The translations under genes and the position numbers were made by a program. Shown piece by piece: positions 26,001-34,501 of a DNA stretch of 56,954 nt; position 1 is the stretch's first letter; each line of letters begins with the position of its first letter. The stretch is taken from contig DBWR01000062.1 of the NCBI GenBank assembly GCA_002309305.1, positions 1-56,954 of the forward strand, read 5' to 3'. This DNA is from Treponema sp. UBA1233. GTDB lineage: Bacteria > Spirochaetota > Spirochaetia > Treponematales > Treponemataceae. The notes under the pieces were generated by a model. That model worked only from the letters and a program-made list of their open reading frames with translations, was not told where the DNA came from and made no database searches.

Positions 26001-27083
26001 TTACCGCTCAAGGCTCCTGTTATAGAAGTCAACAAACTGGGAAGCAACCTCAGTATCAAGACGGTCTGCCCATCTTTTTCTGTCGATGTTCTCCGTAAGA
26101 TAGTTGAACCTGTCGGTGGCATAACGCGACTTGTTTTCCTCGCTCTTATAATCATAGTCCAAAGTCTTTAGCCACTGGTCGAACTGTGCGTTCAATTCAT
26201 CATTGTAATCCCTTTTGTTAAAGAGGTAATTGTGGCCCCTGTCGTTAAAATGCATGAAGGCAAAACGAGGGTCATCCTTGAACTTGTCGTAATAAATTGA
26301 ATATCCGATTTCTTCGATAACCGTATCATCATCGGAGCTGTGTACTGCCATAAATGCGGCATTGGATTTCTTGAGACCCTTTAATGCGCTGTTTGTTGAA
26401 TATTTCCCGTAATGCACAAACTCATGAATCTGGATGAACGGCATGAAGAACCATATTGCATTTCCTGCAATTTCCTGTCCCTGCGTCCTGAAGATGTCCG
26501 AACCCTTGTTCCATCCGGCACATTCAATTACTGCCTTAACCTCAGGATGATAAGTGATGACGTTGCTTACGCTGTAGGCTCCCCAGCTGTGGCCCCACAA
26601 AACAATCGGGAGCTCCGGGAAGGCGTCGTTTCCCTCCAAAAAAGAAATGGCATGGTCAAGATCAACCACACCCTGCAGAAGGCTTCCGACATATTTTCCT
26701 TCGCTTTCGTCATTACCGGTTGCGTCATAGGCAAAGACATAAAAATTGTTTTGTGCAAAATAATTGGCAAGATCCATGTAACTGTTGTGACCGCCACCGC
26801 CAAAACCATGCGCCATCACGACAATGGCCTTTTTGTCTTCCGGAGCAGAATCAGAATAATACATGTAACCAACAAGAGTCTGCCCCTTGTTTGACTTGAA
26901 CTCATATCTGGTTCTTGAGAGGCCTTCAAAATCGTCTACGGAATATTTGTACGGTTCGTAGGTTTCACACCTTACGCAGAAATTCTGTTTGTAAACTGTT
27001 ACGGCACCAATCCACAAACCGGCCACCGACAGCACCAAAAAAACGCCTATAATTGATAAAAAGATTTTCTTACCTTTTCTCAT
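26001..27083 (-). CDS. membrane-anchored alpha/beta hydrolase
   Basis: The 360-residue protein has an N-terminal hydrophobic anchor and a serine-hydrolase domain of the alpha/beta fold: VVMAHGFGGGGHNS for the oxyanion region, LWGHSWGAYS for the nucleophile elbow (GHSWG), and late Asp and His candidates in AVHSSDDDTV and NDRGHNYL. It probably hydrolyses an ester or amide outside the cytoplasm; the substrate is unknown. The start at 27083 follows from a near-consensus promoter whose -10 ends six bases before it. A frame reaching 27137 would run through that promoter. Confidence 0.78.
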   Translation of the reverse strand: MRKGKKIFLSIIGVFLVLSVAGLWIGAVTVYKQNFCVRCETYEPYKYSVDDFEGLSRTRYEFKSNKGQTLVGYMYYSDSAPEDKKAIVVMAHGFGGGGHNSYMDLANYFAQNNFYVFAYDATGNDESEGKYVGSLLQGVVDLDHAISFLEGNDAFPELPIVLWGHSWGAYSVSNVITYHPEVKAVIECAGWNKGSDIFRTQGQEIAGNAIWFFMPFIQIHEFVHYGKYSTNSALKGLKKSNAAFMAVHSSDDDTVIEEIGYSIYYDKFKDDPRFAFMHFNDRGHNYLFNKRDYNDELNAQFDQWLKTLDYDYKSEENKSRYATDRFNYLTENIDRKRWADRLDTEVASQFVDFYNRSLER

Positions 27084-27089
27084 GCCTTG

Positions 27090-27118
27090 AGTATATCGAG
27101 TTGTAGTGGAATTGACAA
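27090..27118 (-). promoter_or_regulatory. leaderless-type promoter of the alpha/beta hydrolase
   Basis: On the minus strand TTGTCA (27113-27118) and TATACT (27090-27095) are exactly 17 bases apart. The ATG begins seven bases beyond the -10, where transcription would be expected to start. There is only AAGG between them. Confidence 0.6.
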
Positions 27119-27205
27119 GGGATGTATTGGAAGGCAAGCAAGAAAATTAATAAGCAATACCTTACGAATTAGTCAGTATGGATATAGTTTTAGTTTCATT
27201 TAAAC

Positions 27206-27233
27206 TTGACAAGATTACTAGTTGTGCTATAAT
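27206..27233 (+). promoter_or_regulatory. consensus promoter pointing into the PBECR-like gene from its 3' side
   Basis: TTGACA and TATAAT, both perfect, are separated by 16 bases. The promoter faces right, whereas the genes it enters (the PBECR-like gene and the type IIG enzyme) are read leftward. The only sense feature downstream is the structured segment at 27241-27335. It is among the best promoter matches in the window. Confidence 0.7.
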
Positions 27234-27785
27234 TTAATTAATGCTGGAGCGTGGGCGGAGATTGCTACCGCCGTCGACAGTCTGTGTCGAGTGATCCGTG
27301 GGTTTGGCTACCACCGCGTCAGCATATTTTATTTTAAAGTTTGTAACATCATTTCTTGCATTGCTTTCCAGAATATTAAACAGACTTTCTCCCGTAATTT
27401 TCCCTTTTTTTATCAACAGAGTTTTTGCATTTAATGCTTTATTTCTCCGTCCAGATAAAACCTCTTCAAATAAAATCGCTCCATTATCCGTATTTTTAAC
27501 AAGAATAATCCTATTTTCCATTTTACCATATTTATCCCTGCGTTTTACTCCTGCTACAGCAAAAGTCGGGTTTTGTAGAATATCATCAATATTTAATAAA
27601 TCTGTTTCAGTTACTGCAATTTGTCCGCGTTTATCCTCTTCGCTAATATTTCCATGATGGGATAGTGTATGTTTCTTGAATTCTTGTGTAACCTTATGCT
27701 TATATCCAGAAATATCCAGTCCAGCTTCTTTAGCAAGTTCAACAATCCAATCTTGAACAGGATTTCGAAACTCAAACTCATCCAT
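27234..27785 (-). CDS. PBECR-like (phage barnase-EndoU-ColicinE5/D-RelE) nuclease-fold protein
   Basis: The 183-residue protein has a middle section, LQNPTFAVAGVKRRDKYGK then ENRIILVKN and a downstream KTLLIKKG strand, that resembles the small nuclease-like domains found at the ends of phage polyvalent proteins (PBECR families, DUF3519-like). The last 20-odd residues are rich in Ser/Thr/Arg/Asp. The identification is by pattern and not certain. It starts two bases after the restriction enzyme stop, so the two are co-translated. Its 3' end lies inside a GC-rich segment that also folds as an antisense RNA. Possible roles are an effector nuclease or a modifier of the restriction system. Confidence 0.5.
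   Translation of the reverse strand: MDEFEFRNPVQDWIVELAKEAGLDISGYKHKVTQEFKKHTLSHHGNISEEDKRGQIAVTETDLLNIDDILQNPTFAVAGVKRRDKYGKMENRIILVKNTDNGAILFEEVLSGRRNKALNAKTLLIKKGKITGESLFNILESNARNDVTNFKIKYADAVVAKPTDHSTQTVDGGSNLRPRSSIN
27241..27335 (+). ncRNA. candidate cloverleaf-like antisense RNA
   Basis: From the perfect promoter, transcription would start near 27240. The first seven bases (ATGCTGG) pair with TCAGCAT at 27319-27325. Inside lie three hairpins: GGCGG/CCGCC (27254-27258 with 27268-27272), TCGAC/GTCGA (27274-27278 with 27286-27290, seven-base loop) and GTGG/CCAC (27298-27301 with 27311-27314). A T-rich tract follows (ATTTTATTTT). The topology is like a tRNA, but the T-arm GTTCGA signature is missing and the central loop lacks the U before the anticodon, so it is not a working tRNA. 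It is antisense to the end of the PBECR-like gene. Transcription is inferred, not shown. Confidence 0.4.
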
Positions 27786-27787
27786 TA

Positions 27788-30700
27788 TTACTTCCCTTCT
27801 ACCACTGCGATTTCTTCTTGTGTCAATCCATACAATTTATAAACAATGGAATTGATTTGACTGTCGATGAGCTGAATGCGTTTCTCTAAGATTTCGCGAT
27901 CGGAATCACTGCCCTTGAACTTGGAAAGCTGCTTCTTAGCGGTAATCATGGTGTCTGCAAGGTCAGAAAGTTGAGAACTGAAATTTGATAATTTAGAGTC
28001 GGACAGGTCTGGTAGGGGGAAAGGATACATATAGTTTGTTGTATATGTAAAAAAACCTCCACGCAGGACATCGCCAGTTTGGGTCAAAAAGAACCACATC
28101 ACGGGAGAATTAAAAATCGCAAGATATGCCAGAGTATATTTTTTGTACTCTTCTTTCAAAATTATTGTATACCCTTTTGTGTTGTGATAAAGTTTTTTAT
28201 CATCATAAGTCATATTACTCCCAAAAGAAATCTGTGGAGTAATAATCTTAGGCTGTTCAAACATTGTTATTTCTCTTGCACGATGTAAGGCATACCAATA
28301 ATCAGGATTTGTCTTGTACTTGATTTTCTTATCAATTAGTTCTTTTTTGAAAGGTTTTAAATAATCATAAGTAAGCGGAAATTTTTCCTTTAGCTCTTTT
28401 TCTTCATAAGGAACCGTAGTTCCGTCCTCTGCAAGATAATGAGGATAAATCTCATAATAAGTATTATTCATTTCCTCATAACGCTTAATATCTTTACCCT
28501 TGAGAATAGGCTTCATTATATCTTTTTCAAGTTTTACTTCTTCACATAGACGTTCAGAATATCCAATAAAATGTTTACCTGCAAAACGACCTTGCATTAA
28601 ATACAAATCATCGCCCATTGCTTGTGTTCCAACACAACAAATTTCAACAATATCTTTTAGTTTCAAAGGCTGCCGCCTCAATTGCTCTATAACATCGCCT
28701 TTTCTACCAGTTTGAAAATTCCATTTTGAAAAATCCGAAAGTTTTTCTGCCGGAATCTTTTCCTTCTTAAATTCTTCTTCAATTTCTTTTGGCTTAATCT
28801 GTGTAAAGTCAAATTCTTTATTGTCGTGCGAAAGCCCTATTATACAAGTATAAACGCTTGCCTGGGCAAAAACCTGTTCAGCCCCAAAGTGAACAAGATA
28901 GCTCAAAGCCTTATTGTCATAAATAAATTTACGAATTCCGGTTCCAAAGTCAGCATTTATAAATTTGTGCGGAAGAATAAAAGAAAGCATACCGTTCTTA
29001 TTGAGCAGAGAAAAGCCTCTTTCCATAAACAGAATATAAAAATCAAAGCGTCCAGTTGCACTTTTGTATTTCTGTTCGTAAAATTTGGATTCTTCCTCAT
29101 AATTTTCGCGTAATCCTTGGACACGAAGATACGGCGGATTCCCAATAACACAGTCAAAACCTTTATCTCCAAACACCTGTGGGAATTCCTTTTCCCAATC
29201 AAATGCATTTACCTTCCGCAAATCTTCATCACCAAAATCAAGCATGTTTCTTTCGGTATAATAATCGCTTCCTATAAGGGAGTTACCGCATTTTATATTG
29301 TTCATCAAGCTTGGCAAAATCTTTGACTGCAAGTCGCTGGATCTGAACAAATTTGCCTGTCCATCAGAAGACAATGCTTTCCCTTCATGTTCAAGCAATT
29401 TTAGAAATAGCGACAGTTTTGTAACTTCCACTGCCTGGGCATCAATATCCACACCATAGATATTATTTAAAAGAATACGTTTCTTTTCTTCAATGGCAAG
29501 CTTGTATTCTTTTGTATGAGCATCTTTGTAGATGACTCCATCTTTCTCTGCCTTAGTTTTATGTGCCTTATCAAGATAATAATCCAGATGCCAATCCAAA
29601 AGATATTGATACGCACCAACCAAAAAACTTCCGCTTCCACATGCAGGATCAACAAAGCGAAGTTTTGCAACTTGAAGCGGATTTTTCCCATCCACTTTTT
29701 TACCAATCGTTTCTTTTACAATATAGCGGACGATATACGAAGGTGTATAATAAACGCCCCCAGCTTTCTGAACTTCAGGTTTTTCAATTACTTCAACCGA
29801 ATGACCGTTCTTTGTCTTTCGTGTAAAGCGAATTACTTTTCCCAAAAACTGTTCATAAATGGAACCTAATATTTCTACAGGCAATACTGAAAACTCATAG
29901 GGGCATTCAGGAAAATACAATGCATTTATTATAGTGATTAGAGTTTTATCCTGCACTTCAAGATTGTTCAGCCATTTGTCTGTTGCAAAAAGTCCTGCAT
30001 TGAATTTGTCATTGGCAGCAGAAAAAAGCATTTTTAGTTTTTTGTAAATATCTGTTTTACTTTCTGCAATCTCTTTAAGGGTGTTGTTTTTTTCAATTTC
30101 CTTATCTTCACAAATTCTAAGAAACAGGATCCGGTCAATAATCTTTTGAACTGCACTTGTCAGATTAAATTCATTAAGACTTTCATTGTGCAAAGCCATA
30201 TCTTCCGCAAGCATGACGCGCCATGACTCTATCATATTCAGGATGTCGGTATCAACCGTGGTCGTTCCTTTTTTATCGCGGCTTGATTCCCAATAGGTAT
30301 CAAAACTTCCAGTATCAACAGCATCCCAAGAAATTCTTTCGTATAATTCCTCAAACTTTTCTTCAAATTGGTCATATTTAAGATATTCAATGCGAGCAGT
30401 TGAGGCAGTATCGTTTGGTTTTGGTTTTATACGGGTATCATAAATTGCAAGTTCCTGAAAATCAGTCAATATCGCAATCGGCATCTTACTGGTATATGCA
30501 TAACGTCGAACCTGTAAAGCTGGTTCAGGATTAGTCTTTATATCAACACTTGGCTGTTTGGCTTCTATGTAGATTTTCCGTTCTCCCCCATAACACAGAG
30601 TATAATCCGGATGTTTTACCTGACCTTTTATAACAACACGATCTTCGGTGATGACTTCCTGTTTGTCATATCTTGCACCCTTTTCATTTTTAACATCCCA

Positions 30701-30865
30701 CTTTAAGGCTTCAAGAAATGGATCTATGAATTTTGAACGTACTTCTGATTCGACAAAATCTTTACTCGTGTAGAATTTCTCATTTTTTCTAAACAGGCCT
30801 GCCAACTTTGCAACGCTTTCTTTTCGCTGCTCCATGCTCATCGCCTTACACCGTATATCACTCAT
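27788..30865 (-). CDS. type IIG restriction-modification enzyme
   Basis: One 1025-residue polypeptide carries cleavage, methylation and recognition. The N-terminal part has a PD-(D/E)xK-type nuclease core (HPDYTL then IYIEAKQ, about residues 78-101). The central gamma-class N6-adenine methylase has motif I DPACGSGSFL (about 404-413), motif X-like VYYTPSYIV and motif IV NPPY (about 585-588). The C-terminal part is a TaqI-like target recognition domain with coiled-coil ends. It reads from a TATAAT hexamer six bases before the ATG, with no Shine-Dalgarno, so leaderless. It is followed two bases later by the PBECR-like gene. The recognition sequence cannot be read from the protein. Confidence 0.88.
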   Translation of the reverse strand: MSDIRCKAMSMEQRKESVAKLAGLFRKNEKFYTSKDFVESEVRSKFIDPFLEALKWDVKNEKGARYDKQEVITEDRVVIKGQVKHPDYTLCYGGERKIYIEAKQPSVDIKTNPEPALQVRRYAYTSKMPIAILTDFQELAIYDTRIKPKPNDTASTARIEYLKYDQFEEKFEELYERISWDAVDTGSFDTYWESSRDKKGTTTVDTDILNMIESWRVMLAEDMALHNESLNEFNLTSAVQKIIDRILFLRICEDKEIEKNNTLKEIAESKTDIYKKLKMLFSAANDKFNAGLFATDKWLNNLEVQDKTLITIINALYFPECPYEFSVLPVEILGSIYEQFLGKVIRFTRKTKNGHSVEVIEKPEVQKAGGVYYTPSYIVRYIVKETIGKKVDGKNPLQVAKLRFVDPACGSGSFLVGAYQYLLDWHLDYYLDKAHKTKAEKDGVIYKDAHTKEYKLAIEEKKRILLNNIYGVDIDAQAVEVTKLSLFLKLLEHEGKALSSDGQANLFRSSDLQSKILPSLMNNIKCGNSLIGSDYYTERNMLDFGDEDLRKVNAFDWEKEFPQVFGDKGFDCVIGNPPYLRVQGLRENYEEESKFYEQKYKSATGRFDFYILFMERGFSLLNKNGMLSFILPHKFINADFGTGIRKFIYDNKALSYLVHFGAEQVFAQASVYTCIIGLSHDNKEFDFTQIKPKEIEEEFKKEKIPAEKLSDFSKWNFQTGRKGDVIEQLRRQPLKLKDIVEICCVGTQAMGDDLYLMQGRFAGKHFIGYSERLCEEVKLEKDIMKPILKGKDIKRYEEMNNTYYEIYPHYLAEDGTTVPYEEKELKEKFPLTYDYLKPFKKELIDKKIKYKTNPDYWYALHRAREITMFEQPKIITPQISFGSNMTYDDKKLYHNTKGYTIILKEEYKKYTLAYLAIFNSPVMWFFLTQTGDVLRGGFFTYTTNYMYPFPLPDLSDSKLSNFSSQLSDLADTMITAKKQLSKFKGSDSDREILEKRIQLIDSQINSIVYKLYGLTQEEIAVVEGK

Positions 30866-30912
30866 AGTGATATTATAACATATTTTTTTGATTTGGGTAA
30901 TAATTTATTTCT

Positions 30913-31602
30913 CTACATGTATATCTTACGAAGGAGCTCTACCTTGGAATCGGGGAGTTCAAAGTGCTGGTAGTCCTTGCAGCTGGTCCATTCTCCGCCC
31001 CATTCAAATCCATGGTCTGTAAAAAGGCGGTAACACAAATCGCTCTCGTCTATCTTGTAGGGGAAGTCTGCATCACGGTTCAGATATGGTTTTCCTGCCA
31101 GCGGTTCGATTATTTTTTCCCCGTCCACCGTTTTTGTATATGGATTGTAAAGCGGGTTGATGTCTATGGCAACACCAAGTCCATGTTTGGAAATCTTTGT
31201 GGAATTTGAAATCGTACGGTAATTGAAGCATGATGAATTGTTGTCGGTCATGGATTTTTCATCATCGGCATTGTATTCGTCAACAAGGCAGATTTTTTCT
31301 ATGGGATAATTCCTGAGATAAAGCTCAAGGAAAATTTCCAGAAGGTCCTGGGCAATAATGTTGTGGCAGACAAGCTCCCCTTCTTTTATTCCGCCATCAA
31401 GTGTTTTGTGCAGCACATGAACATAACGCAAATCTTCGCGGGGAATCGGACAGTCGGCTTTGTATGATTTACCCTGCATCTTCTCGAACACTTCATCAGA
31501 AAGTTCTGAGATGTAAAAATCACTTTTGTTCTTTTCCGCAAAACAGTTGGTTGAGTTCAAGACAATCATCAGAATAAAAACAAGCCTGACAAAAACTTTC
31601 AT
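30913..31602 (-). CDS. M15-family (VanY/DacB-like) peptidase, exported
   Basis: The 229-residue protein has a signal peptide (VFILMIVLNSTNCFA) and the zinc-peptidase signatures SKHGLGVAIDINP (His and Asp ligands, about residues 138-150) and CKDYQHFEL (final His, about 218), as in D-Ala-D-Ala carboxypeptidases and L,D-endopeptidases that trim peptidoglycan stem peptides. I start at the ATG at 31602 as it gives the cleanest signal peptide; ATGs at 31623 and 31662 are in frame, the last one overlapping the stop of the TSCPD gene, so the true start is uncertain. It may be co-transcribed with the two small genes upstream. Confidence 0.75.
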   Translation of the reverse strand: MKVFVRLVFILMIVLNSTNCFAEKNKSDFYISELSDEVFEKMQGKSYKADCPIPREDLRYVHVLHKTLDGGIKEGELVCHNIIAQDLLEIFLELYLRNYPIEKICLVDEYNADDEKSMTDNNSSCFNYRTISNSTKISKHGLGVAIDINPLYNPYTKTVDGEKIIEPLAGKPYLNRDADFPYKIDESDLCYRLFTDHGFEWGGEWTSCKDYQHFELPDSKVELLRKIYM

Positions 31603-31661
31603 TGAGTTTCCATATCTGCCCATAATACTAATATCGGTTTTTGCCGCTTTAACAATACTCA

Positions 31662-31916
31662 TTAAGCCTGCTCAAATTTCTGGTCGATGGCTTTGGCAAA
31701 CTGGTCTGCACAGGATGTTCCGCGTCCCTTGCAGTCATTTCCACGGAGAACATCAGCAATTTCCTTTGCGTCCTTTCCTTCAACAAGACGGCCTATTGCC
31801 TTGAGGTTTCCGTTGCAGCCGTTTACAAATTTTACGTTGTGGAGCTTTCCGTCCTCTATGTCAAAATCAATTTGAATTGAACATACGCCCTGGGGTTTAA
31901 ATGTTACATGTTCCAT
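31662..31916 (-). CDS. TSCPD-domain protein (TIGR03905 type)
   Basis: The 84-residue protein ends in GRGTSCADQF, the TSCPD motif with one change (Pro to Ala), and has the CNGNLKAIGRLVEGK segment found in TIGR03905 proteins. The same fold forms the C-terminal part of some class II ribonucleotide reductases, but standalone copies have no agreed function. GGAG precedes the ATG. It lies between a tautomerase and the M15 peptidase gene and is likely in one leftward operon with them. Confidence 0.85.
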   Translation of the reverse strand: MEHVTFKPQGVCSIQIDFDIEDGKLHNVKFVNGCNGNLKAIGRLVEGKDAKEIADVLRGNDCKGRGTSCADQFAKAIDQKFEQA

Positions 31917-31928
31917 CTTGTTCCTCCC

Positions 31929-32150
31929 TTACATGTCGTAGCCGGGTTTTATGATTGTATTTGAATCAGCCAGCACTTTGTCGTAAACCTTTTCCTTCCA
32001 TTCGTCCTGAGGAACATCAACTATGCTTACAGAAAAATGTTCTTTTCCCCTTGCAAGAGATTTTGAGGCGGCATCGAGTACTGCATCGGCAAGATTCTTT
32101 TTTGTCTGCTCATCCCTTCCCGGGTACATTTGAATCGTAATGTGTGGCAT
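31929..32150 (-). CDS. 4-oxalocrotonate tautomerase-family protein
   Basis: The 73-residue protein has Pro as the second residue (MPHITIQMYPG), so after removal of Met the catalytic N-terminal proline is exposed, as in the tautomerase superfamily. Length and the helix pattern (TKKNLADAVLDAASKSLA) fit the DmpI/4-OT type. It probably forms a small oligomer in the cytoplasm acting on an enol or keto substrate. AGGAGGG lies just before the ATG. First gene of the short operon with the TSCPD and M15 genes. Confidence 0.82.
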   Translation of the reverse strand: MPHITIQMYPGRDEQTKKNLADAVLDAASKSLARGKEHFSVSIVDVPQDEWKEKVYDKVLADSNTIIKPGYDM

Positions 32151-32233
32151 TTTTCCCTCCTGAAATTTGACAGCCTATATTTTAATATACCGATAGATTC
32201 TGTTTTATTCAAGAAGAGAAAGTGATTGGGCAT

Positions 32234-32261
32234 AAAAAAACCGGGCCCAAATTGAACCCGG
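32234..32261 (-). terminator. intrinsic terminator after the STAS gene
   Basis: On the minus strand CCGGGTTC pairs with GGGCCCGG across a short AT-rich loop (eight pairs, two of them G-U), followed by seven T. It lies 24 bases after the STAS-zinc-ribbon stop codon, so it should end that transcript before the tautomerase operon. Confidence 0.75.
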
Positions 32262-32284
32262 ATAATATTCAAATTGAATTGACC

Positions 32285-32833
32285 TTAACCAAGGAATACA
32301 TGTCCCTGCTGGTCGATTGCAAGAATGCTCTTACAGTCACTGCATCGGAAACGTCCGCTCTTGGTTGCCTTGAGCCTGCGTGAACATACAGGGCAGTTGA
32401 ACACCTGCGGGAAAATTGAATTCTCCACCGGGGTGCCGCGCTTAAAGAAGTCAGTTGCCTCTGCCAGCGAATCCTTGATGTTAAAGAACTGGCTGAATCC
32501 CAAAAGCTGGAAGACTTCATAAACCTTTGGCTGTATGTTCAGGAGAACTATGTCTCCACCCTTGGTCTTTACCAACTTGAGGAAGGTTGTAAACGAACCA
32601 ATACCTGTCGAAGAAACATAATTCAATGAGGAACAATTGAAGATGAGGTTTGAATATCCGGCACTTACAATTTTACCTATCTGCTTTTGGAAAAAAACGG
32701 AATTATATGTGTCTATATAACCATTCAAAATGACCATAAGACAGCTATTTACTTCAGGTATGTTTTCAAGAATAATCTTTAAGCTGTCATCTTTCTCGTC
32801 ATCAAAACCAGGAACTAGCTCGTTATTGTTCAT
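32285..32833 (-). CDS. STAS-domain anti-anti-sigma-like protein with C-terminal zinc ribbon
   Basis: The 182-residue protein combines a STAS domain (residues about 20-125, with NYVSSTGIGSF at the site where anti-sigma antagonists are phosphorylated on Ser) with a four-cysteine ribbon near the C-terminus (CPVC then CSDC). STAS proteins switch partners in sigma-factor or signalling cascades; the ribbon may bind zinc and a nucleic acid or protein. GGAGG precedes the ATG at a short distance. It is a single gene, ended by its own terminator, and the rightward TPR-Mrr-like gene begins 248 bases away. Confidence 0.82.
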   Translation of the reverse strand: MNNNELVPGFDDEKDDSLKIILENIPEVNSCLMVILNGYIDTYNSVFFQKQIGKIVSAGYSNLIFNCSSLNYVSSTGIGSFTTFLKLVKTKGGDIVLLNIQPKVYEVFQLLGFSQFFNIKDSLAEATDFFKRGTPVENSIFPQVFNCPVCSRRLKATKSGRFRCSDCKSILAIDQQGHVFLG

Positions 32834-33081
32834 ATTCCTCCGGCTGCTTTTCTGGAATCCCAGTAAACAGTTTTTTTTACTTCGTCTACTTTATATCGGT
32901 AATTCCGATTATATATCTTAATTCTACAATAAAAATAGTACTTAGTCAAATCAAAATCCCTAAAAACTCTAAATTTCTGCAAGTTTTTTAAATATATCTA
33001 CTTTATCAAGAAACTAATATCACAGGTCAAAAATGCCGATATTTGTTATGTAAAAATCTTATAAATTGAAGGATGATTCGT

Positions 33082-34428
33082 ATGCTTTTTTCAATTTTGA
33101 TTGCAGCCGTTATTTTTTTGGCGCTTATCGTTGTCTTGGTCCTTTTTGCAGGAAAAAAAGGCAGCTCTACAGGAAAAACACGCACCGGACGCAATAAATC
33201 TCAGGCTCAGATCATAAAGGAAGCCAACCGCAAGCTTGACCGCAACCCAAATGATCCCGAAGCTCTTGCCGAAATGGGTGAACTGTTCTTTTCTAACAAA
33301 ATGTGGGACAAGGCCTTTTCCATCTATGACAAATTGTTCCGTCTTGCAGGTAAGGACCCCCGTATAGAGCCATTTAAGGCCGTTTTGCGCTGTGGAATTT
33401 GTTCCCTTAATATGGATCGCCTTCAGGAGGCCGTTGCTTCCCTCAGCGCTGCATACAAGCTGAATCCTCATGATTATGACGTAAACTACAATATCGGTCT
33501 GGCTATGTTCAAGGACAAACAGTACGACAAGGCCATTCCGTGCCTTAAAAAAGCCCTGGTTGCAAATCCTGAGGCAGAAGGCGTTTATTTGATTTTAGGA
33601 CAGTGCTACTACTACGGCCACCACTACCGCGACAGTCTGCCCTGTTTCAAAAAGGCACTTGCAGAAGATCCCAACAACAAAGAGGCCCTGTTTGATATGG
33701 CAGATTCCATGTCGGCAGAAGGTCATGGAGATAAAGCCATAAAGGTATTCATGCACTTGAGGCCGGATCCTGTCTACGGAGCACGTTCATGTCTTGAAGC
33801 AGGTTCATACCACATGAAAACCGGTGATTACGATGCCGCCATTCAAGATTTTGAAATTGGAACAAGACACCAGAATATCCCTCAGGAACTGTTGCTTGAT
33901 CTGGAATACAAATCAGCACAGTGTTACTTTAACAAGGGAGATTTTTCCAAGGGTCTGCAAATCCTCAACAAGATACGTTCTCAGAGTTCCAATTACAAGG
34001 ACGTCAACTCTTTGGTATCACGCTATCAGGAATTGAGCCAGAACCGCAACCTTCAGGTTTATCTGTCTGCGGGTGCATCTGATTTTGTCGCCCTATGCCG
34101 CAAATTCATCGAAGGAATGTACAAGGGAGCTACAATAAAGATTCAGGACATCAACGTTGGTCCAGCATTTACAGATATTTTTGCCGAGATTGATTCTGCA
34201 AAATGGCAGGCGTCCGAACTCTTCCGCTTTTTCCGTACTTCCGGTTCAACAGGAGAGCTTTATGTCCAGGATTTCCATGGCCACATGCACGATGTAAAGG
34301 CAGACCGCGGTTTCTGTATTACAGCAGGTATCTTTACCGAAGAAGCCCACAAGTACATCGAGGGCCGTCCGTTGGATTTGATTGAAAAGCCCATGCTGAC
34401 AAAGATTTTGAAGCAGATTCAACTTTGA
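33082..34428 (+). CDS. TPR-repeat protein with C-terminal Mrr-like (restriction-endonuclease fold) domain
   Basis: The 448-residue protein has an N-terminal membrane span, tetratricopeptide repeats at about residues 50-310 (YDVNYNIGLAMFKDKQYDKA and similar units) and a C-terminal domain that follows the Mrr-type fold: FIEGMYKGATIKI, FTDIFAEID and the end TEEAHKYIEGRPLDLIEK. The DxxE/QxK catalytic residues expected for Mrr are not seen, so it is probably a degenerate, non-cleaving nuclease fold used for binding. I start at 33082, nine bases after GAAGG; an in-frame ATG at 33073 follows that site directly. Function unknown. Confidence 0.7.
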   Translation: MLFSILIAAVIFLALIVVLVLFAGKKGSSTGKTRTGRNKSQAQIIKEANRKLDRNPNDPEALAEMGELFFSNKMWDKAFSIYDKLFRLAGKDPRIEPFKAVLRCGICSLNMDRLQEAVASLSAAYKLNPHDYDVNYNIGLAMFKDKQYDKAIPCLKKALVANPEAEGVYLILGQCYYYGHHYRDSLPCFKKALAEDPNNKEALFDMADSMSAEGHGDKAIKVFMHLRPDPVYGARSCLEAGSYHMKTGDYDAAIQDFEIGTRHQNIPQELLLDLEYKSAQCYFNKGDFSKGLQILNKIRSQSSNYKDVNSLVSRYQELSQNRNLQVYLSAGASDFVALCRKFIEGMYKGATIKIQDINVGPAFTDIFAEIDSAKWQASELFRFFRTSGSTGELYVQDFHGHMHDVKADRGFCITAGIFTEEAHKYIEGRPLDLIEKPMLTKILKQIQL

Positions 34429-34501
34429 TCTGAAAAATATAAAACTTTAAAATTACTCAAACCTGTGTTATAATCTAGTTTAAGGGGAAAGGAGCTTTTT
34501 T

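Noticed and set aside
27241..27325. tRNA gene, given the cloverleaf-like folding and strong promoter
   Set aside because: No GTTCGA-type T-loop, no U before the putative anticodon, and the D-arm and T-arm do not fit. It is kept only as a candidate structured RNA.
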